A stretch of 64,000 nt of DNA from Galaxea fascicularis (taxonomy: Eukaryota > Cnidaria > Anthozoa > Scleractinia > Euphylliidae). The stretch's first letter is position 1; every line of letters starts with the position of its first letter. This document shows, piece after piece, positions 34,667 to 47,983 of this stretch. Where the stretch lies: assembly GCA_948470475.1 (NCBI GenBank), contig OX419345.1, forward strand, positions 17,091,933 to 17,155,932, given 5' to 3'. The position numbers and the translations under genes were made by a program. Below the pieces are notes generated by a model. It worked only from the letters and a program-made list of their open reading frames with translations, was not told where the DNA came from and did no database searches.

Positions 34667-36975
34667 AAGTTTTAAAATTCACCTTGCTGTAACTTGAAGT
34701 TCTGTAATTGCAACTTAATTTTTTATGGATTCTAGAAGACAATAGCCGAATCGGTGCAGTAATTAATACATAGATTGAACTAGAATACTACCGGCTCAGC
34801 CTCTGGCGAATCTTCAACTTAGCCACAAGTATTGATCATTTAGTAAACTCGGCTAATCATGTCGTTAACGTCTGAAAAGTTTGTTTTCGTGACTTCTTTT
34901 TGCCGCTGGTTTGTAGGAATTAGCTCATCATGTGAATTCTGAAGTACATTTTGCGCAAATCCGTTACTTTCGGATTTTGCAGGCTAAAGGGGCCGCTACT
35001 TTCGGGTAGCCGTTATTTTCGGATAGGTAAAAAACGTTTGTAACTCGAAGTGGTCTTAGACAAAGTGGACACCTATTATGAAATTTAAAAGTCATTCCAT
35101 TTATGCATACTTCAATGTAACGTAACTAGATGAACAAACAGCAAATAAAAGAGACTACTTAACCACATATCGTTACTTTCGGGGGGGAGGCTTTACTTTC
35201 GGAATTCTACTACCCTCCTCAATCAGGGACCTTCGGGAAGATAGTACATGTATGTCTGAGAGGTAAAAACCCAATCGAAGCCTACTCAGTTATTAGACCA
35301 CTACTGAACCCCTTGAACTGGGCTAATTACAACCAAGCGAAATAAATAGCACGTCGTACCCCAATAGGAGACTTTGCTCATGGGCTACCGGAGAGCCATT
35401 TTCGTGCTCTCACACCGCGTGTCTTTCGTGTTGCTAGGAATTTTAAGCAAATTGCTACGGAGGGCTCTACTACGGTGGCCGGAAGTAAAATTTCCTTGAA
35501 GGAACCACTGCGATGTCTGACACCAGATTTCCAGCCGAACCGCTTTCGTTGAGTACACAGGAAGAAACTATTGGCCGTACTGTCTACTACGTTGGAGTTT
35601 CTTGCTCGGTTGAATTTTAGATCTGTGGCGATGGCACAACCGGAGAAATTGCCGTAAGTATGCGTTGCATCGGATAGCAGTGTAGTTTCTCCTGTCTAGC
35701 CAAAGTTGTTGATCTCCAAGTCTCTAACTTAGCTTTGCATTCGTCTACCGCCAATATCGAATAAGGTAAAGTCAAGTTCGTCATAAGGTAAATTCTTCAT
35801 TCGAAAGGCACTGATCATCCTTCTGCACAAACCACCAATATCCCTTTGAAGAAGCACATTGACTTTTACATTAAATCTTGACATAAGAACACTATATAAA
35901 ACTTCTGGAAGACAAAAGTTAGACCGGGCGAAGCTGCCGTATTTTGAGGTATATTCGTCCTATTCTTTTCCGGTCAGAACTACCGTACAATTGACCTCAA
36001 AAAAACAAAGGAAAAAAAAAAAAAAAAGAATTCCCTGCTGTTCTGAACTGTCCGGGGAAAAAAATTATCAACCATGATCACGAATGGTTTGACACAAGGG
36101 CATTATACACCGTTCACGAATTAACTAATTTTTCTTTTTAGTTAAGAGTGAAACTTGCTTTTCATCTGACTTTTAATTTTAAGGTAATGTAATCAGCAAT
36201 TACATTTAGGTTAATTTATTCCAGCGTTTTTTGCTTACATTAAAATATTTTCCTACTTTAATTGCTCAACTACAATTGTTTAGAGATTTACAAATTCTGG
36301 CTTTTCGTTTGGTCAAAAAGCTCAAGAAATGCATAAAGCGTTTCCAAATGACGTTCCTCTTTAAAACGAAAGTTCCGCTAGCCACTTCCTCCTGTTTATA
36401 TACAAGGTATACTTTATGCAAACATTTGAATGGTACACGTCTATCTGCAAGACCTATAGAGATGGACTAAAGTAACGTTGCTCGCTATCTTACATTCCGA
36501 CCAAAGTGAATAAGACGCAAAAACGACAAATCACAGGTTCGGCTTGTCACGATCTGAAAGCCATTTTAAGTCTGAGATAAGAAGAGATACACTGAAACCC
36601 ATAAAGTTCCATCTACCTCCAACGCAAAAATTGGCTTTTACATCATGTAGAATACAGACGACACAAAAGGAACTAACAAACCTAAGAAACAATACCTAAC
36701 CAAAATATAATAACTTACAAACAATAGCTACCCTATTATGTCCGGTACCCAAGGTATTTGCCATAAAATTGTAACTTGGTGAGGTGACCGCGATCGGCGG
36801 CCTACAGCAAAGAAATCCAATTGTATATAAGCCCCTGTCCCGGTGCGGGAGAGATATCCAAACAACGTACAACTATGATAAACTTTAAAACTATTGATGG
36901 TACCCTTAATTGATTTTGTAATGAAGGCTTACGTTGGCTTTAGATTTGTCGCACACATTACAAAATACATATATC

Positions 36976-37117
36976 TTATTAACCAAGCGCGAGGGCCGTA
37001 CTGGAAGAATATCGGCCCGAGGTCTTGACAGTACGGACCGAGCGCAGTGAGGTCCGTACAAAAAAGACCGAGGGCCGATATTCTCCCAGTACGGTCCCGA
37101 GCAAGCTTGGTTAATAA
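36976..37117. mobile_element. Palindromic MITE, TTATTAACCAAG ends
   Basis: Left TTATTAACCAAGCGCGAGGG and right ...GAGCAAGCTTGGTTAATAA are inverted. Inner arms pair through GCCGATATTCT and GGTCCGTAC. Its core resembles the element at 46035-46191 (GGTCCGTACTG). Confidence 0.7.
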
Positions 37118-37118
37118 C

Positions 37119-37266
37119 AGATTTATTACACGACTGAAGACAACGCGGGATCATTTGGGACAATACCCGGTCCAATACTTAGAGAATATCGGACTGGCAA
37201 TAGGGCAATCTTATTGGTCGGTTTTAGTTATTGGCCCTCTGACTGCCTAAGTCGTGTAATAAATTT
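37119..37266. mobile_element. Inverted-repeat element with ATTTATTACACGAC ends
   Basis: ATTTATTACACGACT at the left and AGTCGTGTAATAAATTT at the right are inverted copies, about 120 bp apart. It directly abuts the previous MITE, and the two may be one composite. Confidence 0.5.
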
Positions 37267-38315
37267 TATATATTACTGACCTCCTATCAACTTATTATTT
37301 CCAATCAAACACAGTGAGGAGCTTTTCACAATAGTGAGGGGACCCGAAAATAAAAATATATAGAAAATGGTGTTCGCAGCAGTCGTCCATTAAGGAAATG
37401 AAGAAGTACAGGCAAACAACAGCATTTTTGGAAGCGTTCGTTGGAACACTTCCACGCTAGAAGCAATGAGGGGACTGGAACGAGTGAAGGAGTAGGGTGT
37501 CTCAGTGACATGGGCATCCCCATAATGAAATCACTCGTGATATGGGCATCCCCGGTGGGGATACCCAAATCAGTGATAGCTCGCACTGTGGACGCAAATA
37601 CATGTGACTGGGGCGAGAGTCGGCTTATTTATAGCAAATGTTACGGGTGAGTAGTGTAGATTAAGTTACGCGGGATTGTTTAACGAGGCGGAGGAACTTA
37701 AATCTGTTAAATCTGTTTCAACCAAAATGATTTTCCTTGACAACACACCCCTATTCCCATTTCTAGTAGCTTACAGTCCACACAAATGATCCTAAAGTAC
37801 CTAGATCGTCCAGTGCTCAACAATAGCAGTAGTCCACTAGCCCAGGACTAGTAGAAATTTGGTTTGGGCTCGTAAAATTTGAGAACCACTAGCCACTGAG
37901 CTACTTCTAATACAAGAGGTTTTGGAGATAGTATTAATGAAGAGAAATTCAACCGGTTTTGAGTTAAGTTGATCCCAAAAAAGAAATGAAAAAAATTCTC
38001 TTATACAACCTCGGTAAGTGCAATACTGTTCTTGAGAGGCGATCGATGCTTGACCACCAAATGACACCATTTGGCTAGTATATTTTAGACTCCACTAGCC
38101 CATGGACTAATTTGTTAAAAAGGTAAGGTCGAACAATGACTTGTCCCAGTCTTTTCACAGTTTCTGAAGTGGGAGACAATTTCAGATCTCTAAATAGTTC
38201 CCCGTGTTTGAGTACTGAAACGGTGCCTTAACAAAACAAACATGAAGGCAAAAAATACGAGCATACGGCTTCCCCTTAAACAAAAAATGCCTTCAGTTTC
38301 TGCTATAGTCGTTGT

Positions 38316-41300
38316 CTATACGTCTTCCGTGGGCTGTTCGACTTGAACCTCCACTGGATCCTTGTCTTCATCTCGCGGCGGAAGAATCTGTTAAGATTTC
38401 ACTTCAAAGTTTAGCAAACACAAACAAACAACAACTGATAAGTCAATTTTGACTTTTTTGTCACTAAAGAGTATCCTAAACGTTCGTAATATTCCAGAAA
38501 CAAAAATGTCGCCATTTTCCTCGGGGCAAGGCAATACAATGTTAGTTAATTCCACCCTCGGAGGACTATTACATGTACGTCCCTCTCTACCCACACGTGA
38601 AGCAGTAATATTCGTACTCGCTTTAAGAACTCTTCCTGTTCTTACTTCTTGCCCACTGATATTTAGATCGCATAATTTTCAATCTGAATCATGCGTTTGT
38701 AGTGTTTGAGACCTCAGCTTCATTTAACCAACAAACAAAAAAACAAACAAATACTTAAAAAATACAAAAAAAAAATGTTAATGTTTTTACCCCATACAGC
38801 ATCATGATTTATTTGCCTTTATAAAAGAAAAGAGTTAAATTACAGCTAAAGGTAATGGCGAGGAGACCTCAAGGAAACCACCACGCTCATGATTGCATTA
38901 CATTACATTACATTACGTATTTATGGTATATTACCTCAAAAGGTTCGCTGACGGAGATAATACAGTCCAATTTGTAGCTGTAATAGCACATGACGTAATG
39001 ACCCGCTTCCTCGGGCAGACAATCGAACAGCACCGCACACCCATTCTCGCCATATTCGTCCCCATCCCCCACAGCCCACTCGTACATTTCATAATCGTAC
39101 ACGTGTTGGAAACCAACCTGCGATAGAGAAGTTGCTATGATTCCAAACTAGAATTAAGACTCTCTTGTTCCCTCTGCGAAACGCGTCGTTTGTTTGACAA
39201 AGACAAGTCACAGAGGGTTCTGAAGGCCCCAGAAGCATGGATGTCCTTAAGCCGACAACAAGACTTGGTGGATCGCTGAGGAATTAGAGCCCAATTTGAA
39301 CAACGAAGTGTATCGCAATAGGCTATTTCCGAGTTCATGTCTGCCTCCTCTTCAAAGCGAGTCTAAGTGCAAAGTTTTTATGATGGTAATTAGTTCTACT
39401 TTACATATGAATGAAAACTAATTTTCATAACAAAAACTTTGCACTTAGCCTCGCTTTGAAGAGGAGGCAGACATGAACTCGGAAATGGCCTATTCTTCAA
39501 TCACCAATAGCCAGAAGAAACAATCGCCCGATAAAGACAAGCAGTAAGCGATCGACACGTGGCGACCCACGTCATAGTGACTGTGAGTCAAACTACCACT
39601 TCAAACCAGGATGAGTGGTATTCAACTGAGTGTCGTAAAACCAAAACCAAAGCAATTACTCTGACCAATCACAAGAGACGAAGACAGCTCAGTGAACCAA
39701 TCAAAATTTGAAGTAATTACATGCAACCGGTGCCAAGCGCGGGAAATTGTGCGCGTGTAATTCGCGATTGGTTTTGGTTTTGCTTCTCATTGGCTGGAAA
39801 AGTGGCGCGAATTTTGTGAACCAATCACAGAGCAAAGTAAAGCAAAGCCAAAACAAACGCGAATTACTTTCGACACTCAACTGAACTCCCTCTAACACCT
39901 ATCATGATGAATGTATTTATCACACACCCGGTAAAGACCAATCCAATCCCAGCTGTAAGTCTTGTAATTGTTTACAACGTATACGCATAGGCCATCCTAT
40001 AAGACAGAAACACAATTTTAAAATCAATTAGCACTTCTGAGGTGAATTGGCCTCTACATCTGTCTCGAGTGAGACAGACTTGATGATTTGTGTACCAACC
40101 TCGTTACCATACCACGGGAGACTCATAAGGTCTAACTTCCACAAGATGGGGTCCTCCATTGATGAGATCGAGTCCTAGGTGATTAAAAAAATAGGTGAAA
40201 GTCAGGAGAAACTTTGTCGCTTCATTGGTCTTTTGATTTAATATTAGCACGATCATCCTTAATTCCTAGTTCAGAAACAAATCCAAGGATGGCTTCCTCC
40301 TCTGGAACTACTTCCAAAGCATGTAGGTTCTTTTTATGCAAAGTCGCGAGTAAACGTAAAAGTTCAACGCCTGTTAATGAAGTCCTGAAATAAACTGAGG
40401 ATTGCAAATACAAAAGTAATAAGCTATTGGCTCGTACTTTTCTATTTCTAGATTGTTTTTCTTTGAATTCTAAGTAAAGATATTTTGAATACATTACATT
40501 ACATATAGTGTCTGGCAGATTTGGAAGTGGAGAGGTTCGCATATTAAAAACGGTGAGAACTACACCGTACCTGTGTTAAAAGAATTGACAACTTACACTC
40601 AAGTCAACCAGAAGAGTAGCTCCAACAGGTCTGTGATCACTGGTGAGGTATGATTGTTGTGACGTATAGCACTCTAGCTGAACAGAGTTTTTCTTCTCCT
40701 CCGATTCTTGCCATAAAACTCTATCAGTCCAAGCTGGTTTACGGTATTTTCCACTGCAGAGAAAATAGAAGAAATTTTCTGATAAACGCCCTTGACTTGA
40801 CTTGAGTTTTTTTTTTAACTCGTACGTTTTAGCATTTTTGCCATTTTACTGTTATTATAACTATAACCGTCTACGTTAAATTCTATTTTGTAGCTTTATT
40901 GTTTCTATTAACTTATTTACTATTAAAACAGCGCCCATATTGATAGCAGTTGTATAACTGAAGTGGTTACCCCAATTATTATCATCTACAATCCCGCTTT
41001 AATCTTGATCTAACGATTTAGTGGCAAGGTTTGACGCCCCAGGAGAAAAAGGATTTCACAAAAGGTTCGTATGCCAGAGCTTGACCATACCTTCTGACCA
41101 CTTTAAGGGTGAAAACCGTGACCTTAAAGCGAATTTGCACCTTTACGAGAATAAGACTTAATATGGAGCACTTTTGTTGAGCATGTTAGCTTTTATTAGT
41201 GACTTACTCTGTTTCTTTTCGTTTCCTTACTTTAGAGTTATAATGAAATCGTTTCGACATCAAAATTTTAGACGCGGTTACAACAATCACAACCAATGCT

Positions 41301-41929
41301 CAGATGCCTAGGAAAGGTTACAGCATATTGGTCTTGCCCTATGAGTAATTTACCTGAAACTTTTATTCACATTTATTCACATTATTATGTCCCGCTGCGT
41401 TTCGTTATCAGTGTTGCTACTTTAAGTCTATTTTATCTTCTTAAGTGCCTTCATGCAGCATACCTATCTGTGTCCCACTCATTTGTTCCTGTGTTATATT
41501 TGTAAGTGGGGGGAAACTTGAGTTCTCCTTCATGAAAGTTTACAAAGCATTTGCCATCTTTCTGACCTTGTAACAGCTAAACGGAAGAAAATTCGATATA
41601 TGGTGCCAATCAACAATTGTTTTTAAAACTGATACACTATCCATTATAGCCGATTTACTGTAACAGCAATAACAACAGCAAGACCAGTACCAATAATGAT
41701 GACGATGACGAAAAGGCCATTTCCGAATTACCTTAGACCTCTTTTTCAAAGCGAGTCAAGGTGCTCATCCTTTCATATGACGATCAACTTTCATTCACAC
41801 GCAAATTAAACTCATTTTCATGTGAATGAAAATTGATTTGTATATGAAAGGATAAGCACCTAGGCTCGCTTTGAAAAAGAGGCCTATGAACCCACAATTG
41901 ACCTGATCCCAACGTCGTTGGTTAGAGCA

Positions 41930-41961
<32 letters not shown>

Positions 41962-44900
41962 GCCCGTTGAAGTCCTGGATTTTTTTCAGGCTTCTTTCTG
42001 CAATTGCATAAATTGCGTTCACAACTGCGAGGATCAATCTTCATTTGATTTCACATCCGCAGTTCCTATATGATTGTTTCAAATATATCATCCACAATAT
42101 CAAGTATACCAATAAATTGCATTTTGGCTTCAAAGACAAACTAGTGGGCAGGAACTTCTTTAAATTAATACTCCGACGTGTTTTCTCTAACCAACATAGA
42201 CTCCGTCAGGGCGGAGTTTTACAATTACACATATGTTATCTGTGTATATGCCATCGGAGGGAGTTTTGTTAACCACCAAGCTGTGTTTAAGAAAGGGAGG
42301 AAGCGAAAGTACTGAAATATTTGGACAATGCGTGAAATGGTTTTAGGGCCACGGTTTTCCGTTAAATTCGTGACGCCCGAAAATATTTCAGGACTTCAAA
42401 ATTAAAATGATCTAAAAAATTCTCGAACCATAGAGAACACAAGTACCTGATCGTGCTGCCATAACGCGGAGTACTCTTGTTTTCCACAGAGCCCTTTAAT
42501 GTTATCAATAGTTTCATTTATTCTGTAGTTTAGATCACCGAGCCAAAACACATAGCTACGGAAAGACAACAAAATCGAGTCACCGATAACGTAAAATTTC
42601 AACCCTAAATTATGGTACGCTCATGAGCAACATATATTTCTCCCCTGTTTTTATCCATACCTGTGTTCCATAGCTTTCTGTGGTGTACAATTTGCGAACA
42701 TCAAACTCTGACTTATACTTTCATATTCCTGAAATCAGAGTAAATTATTAGACAGATGAAGCATGCCAAACGCGAGAGAAAAACTGTGCTGTGCAACATT
42801 AATATCACTATAGGTTTGGCTTCAGTTAATTTAATGTGCAGCATTCTTATAAAATGAATGCTAACTCTTATCTATCTTAACAGGTTTGAGCCTTTTGCGA
42901 CGAAGTCCCTTAGTCACATTAAAGCTTCATATACTGCTACCGTGACCATGTAGACCTGAAAATCAGAGTTAACAAGGCTGTTGCTTTAGAAACAGGGGTG
43001 TAATTGTTGTAAAGAGAATTTTGTGAACTTTTCAGTTCACATACCTTTGCTGAAAATAATTACAAAATCGGTCTTAAACCATCATTTAAACGTCTGATAA
43101 TTTAAGCTGCTTTCAATCACTTTGAAAAATGTTGCATTTTTCGGAATCATGTATAATGGTAATTGAACTAAGTGGAGTGCAATTTGGTCTGAAATCATAG
43201 GCGTGATTTCAAAATCGAACGAGCGCACAGCACGAGTTCGATTTCAAATCACAAGTATGATTTTAGACCAAAATTGCATGACATGAAGTTCAATTACCAC
43301 TTTAGCACACCCATTTTGAAATAACGCAGTTTTTTGTCAATATTAATATTTTTATTTACTGTTCACTTCAGGAAAACCAGTACTGAATTTTGATGGATTA
43401 AAAAAGGATGTGATTTAGAGCAAAAAATGGTGCAATTTGGGAAGAAATTGCACTGTTGGTAGCCAATCAGCTTTCATGAATGACGAGTGATTTCAAAATT
43501 GGTGTGATAAAGACACAAGTCAATAAACTAATCATAGGAAAGAAGTTTACTTTAGTACAGTACTAAGTGCAGGAAAAACATACGGGATGTACTACCAGAT
43601 TCCTTTGTTCTTCATATTCAGCATGAGCAGAGAAGTGACTGTTTATGAAGCAAAAACTTTGTCCATACAGAGTAAACCGCAATGACACTGCTCCCTTTGT
43701 ACCCTGAAAACAAAGAAGTGGGGCTAGGTTCAAATCCCGCTCTCGCTTCTAGCTGGAGTTATTCTGCGTAGTCCTGGTTCGATGCCTTGGTCATCCTCGT
43801 AAATAGCCAACTTGTTTGCCACTTCCCAATTTAATTAATGAATTTAGTTTTTAATGAATTTGCTTTTAATTATTTAATTCAATTTTGCATTAAACTAGGG
43901 AAAAATTGAACTACAACATGTACTGTACATACACTACTGAGGGTAAATAAAGGCCATTAATTAATTTTTTATGGGGGTCACAGTTTTTGTGTTTTTGTAC
44001 CAGAAACACTAAGAAGGACCTTAGTTTTCACAGAATGAAAACTAAGACCTAAAGTTGCCACCCTATGAAGGTCAGAGTAACATATTATATTAAAATGGTA
44101 CAGCATGGGAAAAGTGAACAGTGGTTGGGTTTCAAACTGCAAGTATTGAGAACACTGGCATGAGGAGAGAGCTAACAATCACTTATTTATTAAAAGAGAA
44201 GTTTATCTTTTACCAAAAGTCCAAGTAGTGCTGTTTTACAGTAACCAGGCCTTAAGTCCCGGACATAAGGAAGATGTCTTGTATGAACAGCTACTAGATG
44301 CACCATTCCCAGCATCCGGATTGACTTCAGCTATGTAAGAAAATAATATTGTGGTACCAAGTATAACTATATGGAAAGATGGCCTGCTACTTGAGTATGA
44401 AAATGTCTTATGGGTACCGGTAATAGACAGTGGATAATTATTCCTTTAGTTTCAGATGAGTTATTATTTTGTGGAGCTGTCTTGACCAAAGTTCACCATT
44501 AACTGTAATAAATGCCCTTAAGTTTCAGTAAAATGTACAACTGCTCAAATTTTGCTGGACAAATTCCAAAAAATACAATATTGAATGGAAATAGCAGGCC
44601 TTGCAGAATTTGGCTTGCCAAATTGACAGCTGCATGTGGAAATACAACTATATAAACCCCCCTCCCCCCTCACCCCACCAGTGAAAATGTCTATCTTGGT
44701 TGCCTCTTTAAGACCAACTTTATTAATGCCAAGCTATCATGGCCTTTAATTGTATGCATGTCCAGCCATTTAGCCCTTAATACCTAACATCACAATTCAT
44801 TACCCGAGAACAAGCATCAGCAAACTTATGACTAGGAGTGGCCAGAACCTTAACATTCCATACAACACATGTTTCATTATAGAACTATTGGACTCTGGAA

Positions 44901-47900
44901 GAATTTAGCTGTTCAGTTCAAGCTGTTAAATGCTTTTAAAGAGTAAGCTTTTACGCTTTGTGTTAAGAAAAACTTCTCACTCAATTGTTCCTGAAAGGTC
45001 ACACTGCGGAGATGACATGAAGATGTAAGTACATGTGCATATGAATACTTATATAAGTATGCACATATTGTATGTAACCAAGAATATAGTTGTATGTAAA
45101 ACATTGGGGCTAAAGTTAATCAGTTACCTTGACCAGACCATAAGCACCAAGATATGCCTGTAGGATTTTCACCCAAGAGTTTTCTTTTATATACTCAATC
45201 AACAATGACTGTGGTTTGGCATCGACCTCCTGCAATCTGATAGAACACACCAAAGCCTACACTCACTGACAGTCCAATTGCCCAATTTGAACACTTGAAC
45301 ATTGCACTTAGGAGTATTAATTGATTTGAGGATCTAAAATTCTTGCAGTAAAGATAAAGCAGTTACCACAAGATTTTCCAGTGCATCAGCAACCAATGCC
45401 ATGAGTTTGATACCCACCTGGGGAAACATTTTCCCTGATGGCAATAATTTATGCTGAATAAAACAAAGTCATATTTAAAGCCAGTTGTCAATCTGTGTTG
45501 GTAGCAAAAGTGTAATAGTCATTATGATCTGTTCCCTCCCCTTGGAATAAACTAAGCTGATATTCCAAGAGACTAATTCTTGGTTGCTTTGGGTTAAGAA
45601 ATGCTGATAAATTAGACCAAGTACATGTGAAATACAGAGGTGCAAATCTCAAAAAATTGAACTACCAACCCAACAGCAACAATGTCTGGGAGCTCTTGAT
45701 CATTGTCGAGATGTAACAAAGATCTGAAGTCTTCATCTGGAGGCTGTGTTACCTTGACATTCCATGTGCATGCATGAACTCTACAATACACACAACCATG
45801 TCAATGATTTACAGTACATAATTATGTTATCATTGATTTGACACCTATGTGGAAAATTGTATTTTAAAAAACCATGCATTTACATCCATGAAATAGCAAA
45901 TAAGCCCTTGAAATACCAGTGTAAATTAATAGTTTAATCAAAACATATTAAACACTTAAAACAATACTTCACCATTTCTATCTTTGCATTAACTCATCTA
46001 CCAAAAATGCCTGACTGAAACTCTCTAAATACTTCTTACTAGCCGAGTTTGAGGTCCGTACTGTAAGAACACAGACTGAGTTTTTTCCCGTTCACTTATG
46101 GCCCAAGCGCGAAGCACGCAGGCCATAAATCAACTGGAAAAAGTGAGGATCTGTAACTTACAGTACGGACCGAGAAGACGAGGTTAGTAAGATATTTATT
46201 ATATCTTTGAGGTTAATCGGGCGCACAAGAAAGAAAACTTTCAAATTGAGAGATATAATAATCTGAATTTAACCCTTTACATCTTGATAGTGACCAACAT
46301 CTAACTTCCCCTTATGATACCACTCGTTTGTCAAACATACAGGGCATGAGAATACAGGAAATGATCACTAGGGATCAGTTCAGTTAACTTTTATACATGT
46401 ATGAATTGTCCCCATATGTAACATATTGAATAAGTGAGAACTGTAAAGAAAATGCACATGCTGATATTCATTTTGGCAATCAAAGGGTTACAGAACAGAT
46501 TCGCCTTTCTGCCCACCAAAAAAATATTACATAAACTTACATGTATAAAGCGAGTTATAATCCATCAAATCTTTTTGCTCGCACACAACTGGTCTAAATG
46601 CATCACATGACTGAATATACCCCAGCTAAAACCAGGTAATATCCAGTGAATTATTCCCCAAATGTATGTTGTGCATAACATTTGAAGGGTGACATTAAGA
46701 CAGTAGCCTCCTTGGACATCATGAGTTCCTTGAAGCTCACAGTTGGTGCTGACGGAACAGATAACGTCCGCGGTTAAATATCCAACAATATTTTGGGGCC
46801 AAATGGAGACTCAATTGTTTATACAGATTTCAAACTGAAAATAAATTCCTGGCAGCTCCTTCTCATTTTTGTACCCAAGTCCCCCTCCACATACAGGGCT
46901 TGAGATAGTTTTCAACAACCAAAAATCACAACAGATTACAAAAACATTCTGCATTTTAAAGTCTGAAAGCCAATCATTGAGAGGCAAAAAAATGAATTCT
47001 CTTTCCAGTTATAGACTGGAGTAGATGCTTTTCTTTATTTGATTCATGGTTTGTGTATGAAAGACTACAAAAAAGATTAAATAGATTTAGACCTGACCAG
47101 GTGGCAAAAAAGGCATTCTTCTCCCGAAACTACAATATTTTTCAAGAGTCCACAGAGCCATTTGCATAAATCTGCATTAAAAAATGTTTCAAAACAAAAT
47201 TCTATTTCAAAAGATCAAAACTAAAAAGAATAGCGTATCACTTTCGATCGCCAGTGGAAAACGCAACAAAAAGAAAATGAAAACCCGTAAAAATAATCGA
47301 TTTTTGGCGGATTCCAACCTCATAAACTCAGAGGGACACATCCCAGCAATTTCATATGACTTTGCTAAAATTACAAGCGGAGCAGTTATTTGTTATCTAA
47401 GGGACGCTTTACGCTTACGTCTTAATAAAGAAAGTGATTCTCAGCCTTAGATTTAGCTCGCATGTATTCTGTGATTATCGGAAGATACAGGTACAGCTCA
47501 AAGGCTATGTATGTACAACTTAAGGCTTCAGACTATTTTTCCACATCTTCCTCTTTCTCACCAAGCCGTATCTATCACTTATGGGACCCCTTAATATCTA
47601 TCCTGAACAAAAGCAAATCGAAAAGCCACCACATCGACAACAAGACACATCACGGAAAGACTGCTGCGTTTTGTAAACGCGTTTTCGGTTCGGTCTGATA
47701 TAAACAGGAATTATGTCGGAACCGACGTATTTATTGCTAACCACAACTTCAGGCCAAAACTCAGACTGCTGCCTTAAAAATCACAATATTCTAAACAAGC
47801 GACATATCAAAGGTCAGATCCTTCTCACAGCAGTCTTTCGCTTCAATCAAGGTCTTAAGATCTGCACAATCACCTCCGGAAAGCCAGGCGTCTTTTTTAA

Positions 47901-47983
47901 TCAATCTCAATGCCACGTCAAAAATGAACACCACTTTACCGCCGACTCTCACAGAAATAATACGTTACATACCTCAAACTCAT
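38316..47983 (-). CDS. INPP5K: Inositol polyphosphate 5-phosphatase, INPP5K/SKIP type, 12 exons, 405 aa
   Basis: Exons in transcript order: 47983-47973, 45780-45670, 45236-45128, 44330-44214, 43703-43596, 42728-42661, 42555-42447, 41561-41464, 40753-40597, 40174-40100, 39117-38935, 38387-38316; 1218 nt, phases consistent. It removes the 5-phosphate of phosphoinositides such as PI(3,4,5)P3 and PI(4,5)P2 with Mg2+. Catalytic-domain motifs are all present: TWNV (9-12), VAVGLQE (Glu44), [10 protein letters not shown] (117-126), NSHFSAH (137-143), [10 protein letters not shown] (178-187), [23 protein letters not shown] (250-258), SDHRPV (282-287). The C-terminal 110 residues form a diverged SKICH-like region ([38 protein letters not shown]), then a short acidic tail. 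Human INPP5K is about 448 aa. The first coding exon supplies only MSLR (11 nt). The gene symbol is by domain order; INPP5J is the alternative. Confidence 0.92.
39318..39493. mobile_element. Palindromic MITE, family member 1
   Basis: Arms from AATAGGCTATTTCCGAGTTC and its inverted copy ending at 39493 pair almost perfectly over about 65 bp (CTTCAAAGCGAG, AAGTGCAAAGTTTTTAT). It lies in the 10th intron of the 5-phosphatase gene. A relative lies at 41715-41887. Confidence 0.8.
41715..41887. mobile_element. Palindromic MITE, family member 2
   Basis: Shares GGCCATTTCCGA, CCTCTTTTTCAAAGCGAGTC and a central TGAATGAAAA-T-ATT block with 39318-39493. It has its own near-perfect arms (CCTCTTTTTCAAAGCGAG / CTCGCTTTGAAAAAGAGG). 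It lies in the intron before the [14 protein letters not shown] exon of the 5-phosphatase gene. Confidence 0.75.
41899..42110 (+). mobile_element. tRNA-derived SINE
   Basis: The head has an A-box-like GTTGGTTAGAGCATCGCACC and a B box GGGTTCAAAGCCC, with an anticodon-like loop resembling tRNA-Thr but no acceptor stem. It is followed by GTTGAAGTCCTGGATTTTTT and a body with AAATTGCGTTCACAACTGCG and TTGATTTCACATCCGCAGTT. I associate this body with abundant coral SINEs. It abuts the MITE ending at 41887. Confidence 0.7.
43159..43298. mobile_element. Palindromic MITE in intron 5 of the 5-phosphatase gene
   Basis: GGTAATTGAACTAAGTGGAG at the left and its inverted form ending CAATTACC at the right. 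Inner arms pair through GCAATTTGGTCTGAAATCAT and TGATTT-AAATCGAACGAG/ACTCGTGC. Confidence 0.8.
46035..46191. mobile_element. Palindromic MITE in intron 1 of the 5-phosphatase gene
   Basis: The CTTACTAGCC end, GAGGTCCGTACTGTAAGAAC and TTTTTCCCGTT..ACTTATGGCC pair with their inverted copies on the right (GGCCATAAATC, CTTACAGTACGGACC, GGTTAGTAAG). Confidence 0.75.

Larger units (their letters stand above)
34670..38315. other. Intergenic 3.6 kb, mostly repeats
   Basis: No gene recognised. It contains an orphan first-exon-like sequence at 35631-35653, two adjacent inverted-repeat elements at 36976-37266 and a poly-A patch near 36010. The 5-phosphatase 3' UTR must lie just below 38316, but no clear poly(A) signal was seen. 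Confidence 0.5.

Noticed and set aside
47184..47450. Lysine-rich plus-strand frame of 88 codons
   Set aside because: AT-rich sequence inside intron 1 of the 5-phosphatase gene; no domain or splice partners.
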